Source: CALFML01 sp044222245
GTDB lineage: Bacteria; Myxococcota_A; Polyangia; Palsa-1104; JAEUJZ01
Direction: 5' to 3'
Length of the DNA: 64,000 nt
Assembly: GCA_044222245.1 (NCBI GenBank)
Contig: JBGANQ010000027.1
Location: 26,877-90,876 of the forward strand
Shown: in pieces, positions 43,662-52,051 of the stretch
Numbering within the stretch: the first letter of the stretch is position 1
Layout: every line of letters begins with the position of its first letter
Notes under the pieces: generated by a model
Database searches by the model: none
Seen by the model: the letters and a program-made list of their open reading frames with translations, nothing else
What the model was told of the DNA's origin: nothing
Position numbers and translations under genes: made by a program

Positions 43662-45116
43662 CTAGGCGGCCCCCTGAAGCTTACTGTGGGTCCGGCTATA
43701 GCTGAAGTAGACGACAAAGCCGATGAGCATCCAGACAAAGGCGGTGATCTGGGTCACATGGTCGAGCGCGATGATCATACCCGAGCAAATCAAGATGCCC
43801 AGGATCGGCACCAGCGGCACCAGAGGCGCCCGGAAGGGCCGCGCGGCGCTGGGATCGCTGCGCCGCATGACCCAGATGCCGCCGCTCACCAGCACAAACG
43901 CAAACAGGGTGCCGATCGAGGTCAGGTCGCCGGCCATGCTGCCGGGGATGAAGGCGGCGAAGGCGCCGACGAAGGCGAGCAGCAGCCAGTTGGACTTGTG
44001 GGGGGTGCGGTAGCGTGGGTGCAGGTCGGCGAAGATCTTGGGCAGAAGTCCATCGTTGGCCATCGAGAAGAACACCCGGCTCTGGCCGAGCAGCATGACC
44101 AGGATCACCGACGAGAAGCCGGCCAGGATGGCCACCGTCACCAGGGTCGCCAGCCAGCCAAAGCCGGCCATGTACTTCTGGATCGCGTAGGCGACCGAGG
44201 CCTCCTTGCCCGCCACCGCGAACTCCTGCCAGTTGGCGACGCCGGTGAGTACGTGGGCGAACAGGACATAGAGCACCGTGCACACCGCCAGCGAGCCGAG
44301 GATGCCGACCGGCATGTCGCGCTCGGGGTTTTTCGCCTCCTGCGCCGCGGTGGAGACCGCGTCAAAGCCGATGAAGGCGAAGAACACGATGCCGGCGCCG
44401 CCGAGGACGCCGCCCCAGCCGTGGCGGAAGATCCCCTCATGGCCGACGACGCCTTCGGGGATGAGGTACGGCGTGTGGTTCTGCGGGTTGACGAACTTCC
44501 AGCCGATGGCGATGAAGATAAGGACGATGCTCACCTTGACGAACACGATGATCGAGTTCACCGTCGCCGACTCCTGCGTGCCGCGGATGAGCAGGGCGGT
44601 GAGCAGGAACAAGATGAGCAGCGCCGGGGCGTTGAACAGCCCGTGCACGCCGGCCGCCGAGACCTCCAGCGGCGAGTGACACCACTGGTATGGGATGGCG
44701 CCGCCGAGGAGATTGTTGAGGTACTCGCTCCAGGCAATCGAGACCGTCGCCGCCCCCAGCGCGTACTCGAGCACCAGCGCCCAGCCGATGGTCCATGCCA
44801 CCAGCTCGCCCATGGTCGCGTAGGCGTAGGTATAGGCGCTGCCGGCGATCGGGATCATCGCCGCGAACTCGGCGTAGCACAGGCCGGCGAACAGGCAGCC
44901 GATGGCGGCCACCACGAACGACAGCGTCACCCCCGGACCGGCCGCTTCGGCCGAGGCCGCCGCGGTGCGCACAAACAGACCGGCGCCGATGATCGCCCCG
45001 ATCCCCAGGGCGACCAGGTGCTTGGCATCGAGCGTGCGTTTCAGGCTGTGGTGGCTGTCACCGGCTTGGCTGAGCAGCGAGGCGAGAGATTTCTTGCGGG
45101 TAAGCGGGTTCGGCAC
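43662..45116 (-). CDS. APC-family amino acid permease (CAT-like)
   Basis: 484 residues from GTG 45116, which has GAGGGAGG five bases upstream and starts MPNPLTRKKSLASLLSQ as CAT-type permeases do; the frame is open 50 codons further but that region is Pro/Ala-rich. Signature LKRTLDAKHLVALGIGAIIG then GLFVRTAA, the first APC helix with its unwound GAG/GIG segment. Also FFAFIGFDAVSTAAQEAKNP and LGQSRVFFSMANDGLLP. Twelve or so TM helices. It imports amino acids (cationic type possible) across the inner membrane. Confidence 0.93.
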   Translation of the reverse strand: MPNPLTRKKSLASLLSQAGDSHHSLKRTLDAKHLVALGIGAIIGAGLFVRTAAASAEAAGPGVTLSFVVAAIGCLFAGLCYAEFAAMIPIAGSAYTYAYATMGELVAWTIGWALVLEYALGAATVSIAWSEYLNNLLGGAIPYQWCHSPLEVSAAGVHGLFNAPALLILFLLTALLIRGTQESATVNSIIVFVKVSIVLIFIAIGWKFVNPQNHTPYLIPEGVVGHEGIFRHGWGGVLGGAGIVFFAFIGFDAVSTAAQEAKNPERDMPVGILGSLAVCTVLYVLFAHVLTGVANWQEFAVAGKEASVAYAIQKYMAGFGWLATLVTVAILAGFSSVILVMLLGQSRVFFSMANDGLLPKIFADLHPRYRTPHKSNWLLLAFVGAFAAFIPGSMAGDLTSIGTLFAFVLVSGGIWVMRRSDPSAARPFRAPLVPLVPILGILICSGMIIALDHVTQITAFVWMLIGFVVYFSYSRTHSKLQGAA

Positions 45117-45400
45117 TGGCCCTCCCTCTTGGGTTTTGCCATCGGCCGCCAGGGCGCCGGCTTTTGCGGCTGGCTCCGCAGACTTCAGCATCGGCGGTGG
45201 CGGTTGCGACGGGGATTCGCGCTGGTCCCCCTCACGATACATCGCGGCCCGGTCAGAACAAAGCACTCAGTAAAGCGGTCTGCACAGTTGTCGCGACGCC
45301 GGCTGCCGGCGTACGCTGCGCCCGAACTCCCGGCCCGCGGTCGGTGCTGTCGCTGACGCGCAGCCCGGCGGCAGCGGGTCCCCCCGGCAAGGAGCAGGCG

Positions 45401-47428
45401 ATGAACCTCGGCGCGCGCGCCGCCCTGAACTGGCGCACCTCGGCGACACTCAAGAAGACCCGCGTGACCGCAGGGACCCGGGCCGCAGGCGGCAGCTCGG
45501 CCCCGATGGCGCCGGCGCCGCTGCTCGCGCGGGCCCTTGTCAGCCTGCTCGGGCTGGTCGGCTGCACCGTCCACGACGCCGGGACGAGCGACGACCTTGG
45601 GACCGACCTCGCTGCCGCCCCCGATGCGGCCAGCCCGCCGCCATTGCCAAGCCCCTGGGTCCCCGAGCACCCGCAGCCCACCGGCAACGCCCTGCGCGCC
45701 TGCTGGTCGTCCGGCGGTCTGGCTTACGCCGTCGGGGCGCTCGGCACCGTGGTGCGCATCAGCGATGGCGTGCCGGCCGTCACTGAAGCCGCTGGGCTCA
45801 CCCGGGCCGATCTCAACGCGGTCACCGCGGTCGGCCAAGAGGTGTGGGCGGTCGGAGACGCCGGCGTCGTCCTGCACCGCAGCGGCGGCACCTGGTCGCG
45901 CCAGCAGCTTGGCACCGCCGCCCTGTACACGGTCTTTGCCGACGGCGCCGGCGGGCTGTACGCGGCAGGTCAGGGCGAGGCGCTGTGGCGCTATGACGGC
46001 GCCGCCTGGTCGCGCACCAGCCTGCCCGGCCAGACCGCTGGCGATGCCTCCTATGCGGGAGCGGCCCAGGGCGAGCTCATCCTGCTCGCCGGCAGCAGCG
46101 GCCGCATCCTGCGCCGCGACCGCAGCGGCTGGCAGCGCGAGTCCGACGGCCTCACCCCGCTGCCGCTGCGCGCCCTGCTGCTCCGCCCCGACGGCAGCGG
46201 CTACGCGGTGGGGGACGGCGGAACCGTCCTGCGCCGCGAGGCCGCCGCCCCCAGCTGGAGCCTGGACCGCGCCGCCCAGAGCCCGCCCCCGGTGGTGCTG
46301 CGCGCCGTGTTGTCCATCGCCGGCGAGGTCTACGCGGTCGCCGCCACCGGCCTCACCCTGCGCCGCACCGGCAGCGGCTGGCAGCCGAGCGGCAGCGCCG
46401 TCGCCGGCCAGCTCCTCGGCGCCAGCGGCGATGACAGCGGCGCCTTCGCCGTCGGCGTCGCCGGCCAGCTGTGGCGGCGCGGGCCCGCGGCCAGTGATCC
46501 CTGGCGCAGCGCCCTGCCGGTCTCCCTGCTGACGACCAGCGACCTCACCGCGGTCGCCGATGCCGGGGACGGCTCGCTGTACGCGGTCAGCGAGGATGGC
46601 CTGGTGCTGCGGCGCACCGCCAGCGGCGCCTGGTCCATAGATGGTCGCGCCCCCGGACCGCAGCCGCTCTACTCGATCTGGGCCCAGGGCGAAGAAGCCT
46701 ACGCCGTCGGCTCGGGGGGCGTCGTCCTGCAGCGTCGCACCATCGGCAACTGGCAGCCGGTGCGCTACACCTACCCGGACAGCCGGGTCGACTTCCGCGG
46801 CGTGTGGGCGTTTGGCGCGCCGCGCGAGGTGGTGGTGGTCGGCACCGCGGTCAACAACCTGGGCGAGCAGGTGGCCGCCATCCTGCACGGCACCCCGGCC
46901 CTGGACCTGTGGGAGCCGGAGAAGCCGGACACCGCGGTGCCCGAGCCGCTCTATGCGGTGGCCGGCAGCAGCGGCCTGCTCATCGCGGTGGGCAGCAGCG
47001 GCACCGTGCTGCGGCGCAGCGGCGGCCGCTGGGGGCGCGAGGGCAGCGAACTCGGCAGCGATGTCCAGCTGGTCAGCGTGACGCCGCTCGGCAGCGCCGC
47101 CGACGCCGACTTCTACGCCACCGGCAGCCGCGGCGCGCTGCTGTTTCGCGACGGCAAGAAGTCGCCCGCTGCCTGGACCCGCACCGCCCCCTTTGAGACC
47201 CCCGGCGCGCTCACCCTGGGCGGCGCGGGGGTGCTCGGCGACGGCCTGTGGGTCGTCGGAACCGGCGGGCTCGTCGGCTACCGCGGCCCGAGCGGGCGCT
47301 GGCTGGCCGAGCCCACCCCGACCGCGGCCAACCTGCGCGGCCTGGCGAGCTCCGGCGGCACCTTGTTCGCCGTCGGCCAAGGCGGTCTCATCTTACGGCG
47401 TAGCCCCGGCCCGCCGCCGCGACCCTGA
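45401..47428 (+). CDS. propeller-like repeat lipoprotein
   Basis: 675 residues from ATG 45401, which has AAGGAG seven bases upstream. The signal sequence lies at residues ~36-55 (MAPAPLLARALVSLLGLVGC) with lipobox Cys; ATG 45506 would make a normal short signal peptide, but has no ribosome site. The rest is built of ~45-residue units with the phrase YAVGxxGTVLRR or similar (GLAYAVGALGTVVRISDG; GYAVGDGGTVLRRE; LFAVGQGGLILRRSP), the style of Ycf48/BNR-like beta propellers. About a dozen units suggest two propellers. Likely an outer-membrane or periplasmic surface protein; function unknown. Divergent from the permease. Confidence 0.78.
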   Translation: MNLGARAALNWRTSATLKKTRVTAGTRAAGGSSAPMAPAPLLARALVSLLGLVGCTVHDAGTSDDLGTDLAAAPDAASPPPLPSPWVPEHPQPTGNALRACWSSGGLAYAVGALGTVVRISDGVPAVTEAAGLTRADLNAVTAVGQEVWAVGDAGVVLHRSGGTWSRQQLGTAALYTVFADGAGGLYAAGQGEALWRYDGAAWSRTSLPGQTAGDASYAGAAQGELILLAGSSGRILRRDRSGWQRESDGLTPLPLRALLLRPDGSGYAVGDGGTVLRREAAAPSWSLDRAAQSPPPVVLRAVLSIAGEVYAVAATGLTLRRTGSGWQPSGSAVAGQLLGASGDDSGAFAVGVAGQLWRRGPAASDPWRSALPVSLLTTSDLTAVADAGDGSLYAVSEDGLVLRRTASGAWSIDGRAPGPQPLYSIWAQGEEAYAVGSGGVVLQRRTIGNWQPVRYTYPDSRVDFRGVWAFGAPREVVVVGTAVNNLGEQVAAILHGTPALDLWEPEKPDTAVPEPLYAVAGSSGLLIAVGSSGTVLRRSGGRWGREGSELGSDVQLVSVTPLGSAADADFYATGSRGALLFRDGKKSPAAWTRTAPFETPGALTLGGAGVLGDGLWVVGTGGLVGYRGPSGRWLAEPTPTAANLRGLASSGGTLFAVGQGGLILRRSPGPPPRP

Positions 47429-47566
47429 TCAGCCGGCCGAGCAGGCTGCGGCAACACGGGTCCGCGAACCGAGTTCAGGTCCGGCCGCGCTTACAGCCTA
47501 GAAGCGGCCCGCCTCCGTGCGCCCGAGCCTGAGCCCGAACCGCTCGCGCCGCTCTGCCTGAGCCTG

Positions 47567-47812
47567 TCAGCGCCAGGTCGCGGTCACCACCGAGATAAAC
47601 AGCATCACGCAGATCAAGATCAGCACCGCGACCAGCGGATCGGGTCGCAGCCGCGCCCGCAGCGCCTGGGCCTGCTGCTGCTCCTGGGCGGTCAGCGTCC
47701 CGCTGGCGGCAAGCTCTTTGAGCAGGGTCCGCACCTGGGCGAAGTGCCCGCCGCGGTGCGCCTGCTCCGCGCGCTCGAGCAGGGCGGCGGCCGCGGAGGT
47801 TTGCTCAGCCAT
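47567..47812 (-). CDS. small tail-anchored helical protein
   Basis: 81 residues. The first ~55 are a TPR-like helix pair (AAALLERAEQAHRGGHFAQV, LKELAASGTLTAQEQQQA). A C-terminal TM helix (LVAVLILICVMLFISVVTA) ends four residues from the terminus. Likely anchored in the inner membrane with a cytoplasmic TPR face. The frame is open further upstream but opposite the PfkB gene, and ATG 47812 fits. No known family. Confidence 0.72.
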   Translation of the reverse strand: MAEQTSAAAALLERAEQAHRGGHFAQVRTLLKELAASGTLTAQEQQQAQALRARLRPDPLVAVLILICVMLFISVVTATWR

Positions 47813-47920
47813 GGCTTCGACGTATACGCTCCAGCCCGCCCCAGCGTCAAGCCGCCGCGCGGCCAGCACCGACGAGCCTAGCAGTACCGGCGGCGCCCGC
47901 TTTTGGCTAAAGTGACGGCG

Positions 47921-48994
47921 ATGGCGATTGTGAGCACTCCCCTTTGCATGATGACTGCCGCCCTGCGGGCCTCGCGCGGGCGGCCGCTCGATGTCCTTGG
48001 AATCGGCGAGATCTCGCACGATCTGGTGCTCCAGCTGCCGCCGCCCACCGCGCTGCGGGCGCCGCTGCCCGACAAGCTGTCGGCGCAGGCGCTGACGAGC
48101 CTGGGCGGGGGCCAGATCGCCACGGCGATGGTGGCCGCCCGGCGCCTTGGGCTGCGGACAGGCCTGTGCGGCGCGGTGGGCGACGACGCGGCCGGTCGCG
48201 AGCTGCTCGCCGAGCTGGCCGCCGAGGGCGTCGCGCTCGCCGGGGTAGCGCGGTGCGCGCAGGCGCAGACCCGGCTGGCCCTGGTGCTGGTCGACGCCCA
48301 CGGCGACCGCCGGGTGATCGAGTGGCGCCACCCGCAGCTGCAGCCGCGCGCCGCCGAGCCGACCGCCGCCGACTTTGGCGCGGTGCGCGCCGTGCATCTG
48401 GACGGCACCTACCCCCAGGTGTCGCTGCGCGCGGCCCGCCTGGCCAAGGCCGCCGGGTGCCTTGTGTCCCTGGATCTGGATCGCTGCCTGGAGGAACGCC
48501 GAGCGCACGGCCCGACCCCCTCCGACGCCGCCGACCCTTGCGTCACCGCCGAGCTCGTGACGCTGGCCGATCTGTGCGTCGTCTCGGCGCGCTTCCCGAC
48601 GGAGTTTACCGCCGAGCCGGACCCCGACCGCGCCGCCCTGAAGCTGGCTGCCCGAGCCGCCGGCTTTGTCGTCGTAACGCGCGGCGATGCGGGCGGGGTG
48701 GCGGTGATCGCCGGGGAGCTGCACGCTTTCCCAGCGCTGCGGCCGCCCGTGCTGCTCGACACCACGGCGTGCGGGGATACCTTTCACGCCGCGCTGCTGG
48801 CCTACCTCATCGGGCAGGCCGAGCCCGACCCGGCCGGCGCGACCGCAGAAGCGGAGCTGGCGGCTGCCGCCCTGCGCTTTGCCAGCGCCGCGGCGGCGCT
48901 CAAGTGCGGGGCGCTTGGCCGCCGCGGCTGTCCGACGCGCGCCGAGGTCGAGCGCTTCCTCGGGCCGGCCGCGCCCGCCGCCGCCGATGCCTGA
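47921..48994 (+). CDS. PfkB-family sugar kinase
   Basis: 357 residues from ATG 47921; TTG 47903 and ATG 47948 are alternatives. First strand LDVLGIGEISHDLVL, substrate region SLGGGQIATAMVAARRLGL, and the C-terminal signature DTTACGDTFHAALLAYL, where the usual TxGAGD is TACGD. The catalytic Asp is kept, so activity is likely. Sugar unknown. It ends at a stop that lies 40 bases before the FliH-like start on the same strand. Confidence 0.88.
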   Translation: MAIVSTPLCMMTAALRASRGRPLDVLGIGEISHDLVLQLPPPTALRAPLPDKLSAQALTSLGGGQIATAMVAARRLGLRTGLCGAVGDDAAGRELLAELAAEGVALAGVARCAQAQTRLALVLVDAHGDRRVIEWRHPQLQPRAAEPTAADFGAVRAVHLDGTYPQVSLRAARLAKAAGCLVSLDLDRCLEERRAHGPTPSDAADPCVTAELVTLADLCVVSARFPTEFTAEPDPDRAALKLAARAAGFVVVTRGDAGGVAVIAGELHAFPALRPPVLLDTTACGDTFHAALLAYLIGQAEPDPAGATAEAELAAAALRFASAAAALKCGALGRRGCPTRAEVERFLGPAAPAAADA

Positions 48995-49034
48995 GCCGGC
49001 CCCGGCCGGCCATCCTCACGTATACTTGCAGCGT

Positions 49035-49610
49035 ATGGCGCGCGTACTCAAAGGCGGTCGTGAAGGCGGCAAGCCGGCTGTCATCGACCCCCACCCCTTT
49101 GACCCCAAGGCCGAGGCCGAGCGCATCCTGGAAGCGGCGCGCCACGAGGCAGAGCGGCTGCGCACCCAGGCGGTCGCCGAAGGGCGCGAGCGCGGCCTGG
49201 CGGCGGTCACCGAGCTGCTCACGGCGGCGCGCGCGGCCTCGGCGCGGCTGCAGAAGAGCGGCGAGCAGGACCTGCGCCTGCTGGCCGTGCGCATCGCCGA
49301 GCGCATCCTGGAGCGCGAGCTGCAGCTAAACCCCGAGGCGGTGGTCGACATCGCCGCCGCCGCCCTGGGTCAGGCGGGGGCGCCGCATGACGTGCTGTTG
49401 CGCATCCACCCCGATGATCTGAAGGCGCTGGAGCGCGGCCGGCCCCGGCTGCTGCAGCGCTGCGCCCATGCCGAGGTCGTCCACCTGCGCCCCGATCCCT
49501 CGGTGTCGCGCGGCAGCTGCATCGTCGAGACCGAGCTCGGAACGGTGGACGCGCGGCTGCCGCTGCAGCTTGAGGCGATCGAGCGCGCCTTGCGCAGCAG
49601 CGTCGGGTAG
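49035..49610 (+). CDS. FliH/SctL-family stator-like protein
   Basis: 191 residues. The N-terminal third is a helical Ala/Glu/Arg coiled coil (EAERILEAARHEAERLRT, VTELLTAARAASARLQ), then LAVRIAERILERELQLNPE and the FliH/SctL signature DVLLRIHPDDLKALE with SRGSCIVETELGTVDARLPL. These proteins bind and inhibit the ATPase of flagellar or injectisome export; the ATPase gene follows after nine bases. No other export gene is in the window. ATG 48987, overlapping the PfkB stop, is the alternative start. Confidence 0.85.
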   Translation: MARVLKGGREGGKPAVIDPHPFDPKAEAERILEAARHEAERLRTQAVAEGRERGLAAVTELLTAARAASARLQKSGEQDLRLLAVRIAERILERELQLNPEAVVDIAAAALGQAGAPHDVLLRIHPDDLKALERGRPRLLQRCAHAEVVHLRPDPSVSRGSCIVETELGTVDARLPLQLEAIERALRSSVG

Positions 49611-49619
49611 CCTGGCCCC

Positions 49620-51200
49620 ATGAGCCCGCCCAGCCGCAGCGAACCGCCCGCCCGCTCGCCCGAGTCGCTGCCCGAGCGGGCGCCCGTCCGCCCGGGCGCC
49701 GGACGCCCCTCGCGCGAGTCGCTGGAGACGCGCCGGGCGGCGCTGGAGGAAGGCGCCGCCCCTACCGACCCGCTGCGCCTGCAGGAGGCCCTGCGAGCTA
49801 TCGAGCGCACGGTGCCGCAGCGCATCGCCGGCCGGGTCACCGAGCTGACCGGTCTGGTGCTGCGCGCCACCGCCCCCGGCGCCCGCGTGGGCGAGCTGGT
49901 CGAGATCGAGCGCCTGTACGACCCCGCCGCCAGCCTCACCAGCACCGCGGCCGGGCGGCACCTGGGCGGCGCGCTGCGGCGGGCGCGCGGCGGACGCGAC
50001 GATCGCGACGGGCCGCTGCTCGCCGAGGTGGTCGGCTTTCGCGGCGAAGAGGTGGTCCTGCTGCCGCTCGGCTCGGTGGCCGGCGTCGGCCCGAACTCGG
50101 TGGTGCGACCGACCGGCGAGCAGTTCTCGATTCGGGTCGGGCAGCCGCTGCTCGGGCGCGTCATCGACGCCTACGGCCAGCCGATCGACGACGGGACGCC
50201 GCTGGCCGAGCTCGCCGCCGAGCTCATGCCGTGGGCGGTCGAGCGGGAGTCGCCCGAGCCGCTGCGCCGCCGCCGCGTCACCGAGCCGCTGGCGCTCGGG
50301 CTGCGCGCCATCGATGGCTGCCTGACCGTCGGCCAGGGCCAGCGCCTGGGGCTGTTTGCCGGGCCAGGCCTGGGCAAGTCGACGCTGCTCGGCCAGATCG
50401 CCCGCCACACCAGCGCCGACGTGACGGTCATCGGCCTCATCGGCGAGCGCGGCCGCGAGGTGCGCGACTTCGTCGAGACCCAGCTCGACGCCGCGGCCCA
50501 GCGGCGCACCGTCGTGGTCTGCGCGACCTCGGATCAGCCGCCGCTTCTGCGCCTCAAGGCGGCGCTGTCGGCGACCGCCATCGCCGAGCACTTCCGCGAC
50601 CGCGGCAAGCGAGTGCTGCTCTTGCTCGACTCGCTGACGCGGGTGGCGCGGGCGCAGCGCGAGGTCGGCCTGGCGGCGGGCGAGCTGCCGGCGCGCCAGG
50701 GTTATCCGCCGTCGGTGTTCGCGCTCCTGCCGCGGCTACTGGAGCGCACCGGGCAGAGCGAGTTCGGCTCGATCACGGCCGTCTACGCGGTGCTGACCAC
50801 CTCCAGCGGCGACGACATGGACGACATCATCGCCGAAGAGGTGCGCGCCACCCTGGACGGCCACATCGAGCTGTCGCGCACCCTGGCCGAGCGCGGCCAC
50901 TACCCGGCGATCGACGTGCTGCGCTCGCTGTCGCGGGTGATGGACGATCTGGTCGATCCAGCGCAGCGCACCGCCGCTGCCCAGCTGCGCGAGGCGCTGG
51001 CCCTGTGCGAGCGCCAGCGCGACCTTTTGCTCCTGGGCGCCTACCAGCGCGGCAGCGATCCGGCGACTGACGCCGCGCTGCAGCTCTTGCCGCAGATCGA
51101 GGCCTTCCTGCGCCAGGACCGCAGCGATCGCAGCGAGCTGGCGGTCACCCGCCGCCGCCTGCTGTCGCTGTTCACCGGGACCGCGGACGAGCGGGGCTGA
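49620..51200 (+). CDS. FliI/SctN-family export ATPase
   Basis: 526 residues, about 80 longer than usual, with a ~55-residue Pro/Arg-rich N-terminal extension. The catalytic core has Walker A GPGLGKST (~residue 248), GERGREVRDFVE, Walker B LLLLDSLTRVARAQREVG, GYPPSVFALLPRLLERTG and HIELSRTLAERGHYPAIDVL. All match the FliI/SctN hexameric ATPases rather than F1. Paired with the FliH-like gene and nothing else, this is an orphan export-ATPase module, as seen in some myxobacteria and relatives. The role is therefore uncertain: an export apparatus encoded elsewhere, or a repurposed function. Confidence 0.92.
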   Translation: MSPPSRSEPPARSPESLPERAPVRPGAGRPSRESLETRRAALEEGAAPTDPLRLQEALRAIERTVPQRIAGRVTELTGLVLRATAPGARVGELVEIERLYDPAASLTSTAAGRHLGGALRRARGGRDDRDGPLLAEVVGFRGEEVVLLPLGSVAGVGPNSVVRPTGEQFSIRVGQPLLGRVIDAYGQPIDDGTPLAELAAELMPWAVERESPEPLRRRRVTEPLALGLRAIDGCLTVGQGQRLGLFAGPGLGKSTLLGQIARHTSADVTVIGLIGERGREVRDFVETQLDAAAQRRTVVVCATSDQPPLLRLKAALSATAIAEHFRDRGKRVLLLLDSLTRVARAQREVGLAAGELPARQGYPPSVFALLPRLLERTGQSEFGSITAVYAVLTTSSGDDMDDIIAEEVRATLDGHIELSRTLAERGHYPAIDVLRSLSRVMDDLVDPAQRTAAAQLREALALCERQRDLLLLGAYQRGSDPATDAALQLLPQIEAFLRQDRSDRSELAVTRRRLLSLFTGTADERG

Positions 51201-51239
51201 CCGCCGGCCCGCCTCGGCGTGAGCCCGCGCCCGCTAGGC

Positions 51240-52013
51240 TCAGTTGACCCAGCGCTGCGGTCCGCCCGCCGCGCCCGGACCGCGGGCCGGCACGCCGAAA
51301 CGCCCGCCGTCCAGGACCTCCAGCCCGCGCGTCGACTTGCGGCGCCGCAGCCGCCGCCGCAGGCTCATAAGGAGGCCGGCGCCCCCGTGTCCCAGCAGCA
51401 GCGTGCACAGCACCGCCGCCACCGCCGCCGCCAGCTGCGGCCAGCGCTGCCCGAACACGTCGGTGCACAGCCCCAGGCCGACAAAGAAGTACGACAGCCC
51501 GCGCCCCGACACCGGCTGCCCGACGCCCCAGACGCTGACCTGGACCTCGCCGTAGAATTGGGCGAACGCCAGCAGCACCAGCGGAAACAGCGCCGTGCCA
51601 TCCAGCACCACAAGCTGATGGCTCAGCCCGGGGAGCAGCCGGCCCGCCGCCGCCGCCGCGATCGTCGAGACCAGCGAGGTCAGCCCCGCCCACAAGAGGA
51701 ACCGCCGCGTGCCGAGCTTCTGCTCGACGGCGCTCCCCACCGACCACAACAGGAGCGCGAGGAAGCCGAGCGCCAGGATGCTGGTCATAAACAGCGGCGC
51801 CGTCAGCAGCTGATAGGGCCGGGTGCCGAGCGCCTGCGCCGGCCACAAGAGCATCGTCTCGCCAAGGAAGCTCCCCACCCCGGGCAGCTGCAGGAGGACG
51901 TAGCTTACGCCGTACAGGGCCAGGATGAAGATCACGCCGGGGGTGAACTTGCCGCCCAGGCGGATCCGCAGCACGGAGCCGCCACTTCCAGCCGATATTG
52001 GTGATCGCTTCAT
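51240..52013 (-). CDS. rhomboid-like membrane protein without catalytic serine
   Basis: 257 residues from ATG 52013. Five to six hydrophobic segments with the rhomboid-superfamily phrase LLLWSVGSAVEQKLGTRRFL. At the place of the GxSG catalytic serine the sequence is LVVLDGTALFPLVL, so there is no serine protease motif. The tail is basic (LRRRLRRRKSTRGLEV). It resembles TMEM115/DUF1751-type pseudo-rhomboids. 38 bases downstream of the SppA fusion gene, possibly in its operon. Confidence 0.68.
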   Translation of the reverse strand: MKRSPISAGSGGSVLRIRLGGKFTPGVIFILALYGVSYVLLQLPGVGSFLGETMLLWPAQALGTRPYQLLTAPLFMTSILALGFLALLLWSVGSAVEQKLGTRRFLLWAGLTSLVSTIAAAAAGRLLPGLSHQLVVLDGTALFPLVLLAFAQFYGEVQVSVWGVGQPVSGRGLSYFFVGLGLCTDVFGQRWPQLAAAVAAVLCTLLLGHGGAGLLMSLRRRLRRRKSTRGLEVLDGGRFGVPARGPGAAGGPQRWVN

Positions 52014-52051
52014 ATATCTAATCTGATGCCGATCGCGGCGGCTGCCAACGC

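Noticed and set aside
47813..48787. Long N-terminal extension of the small tail-anchored protein
   Set aside because: The extension lies opposite the PfkB kinase and is Arg/Gly-rich; only the last 81 residues look like a protein.
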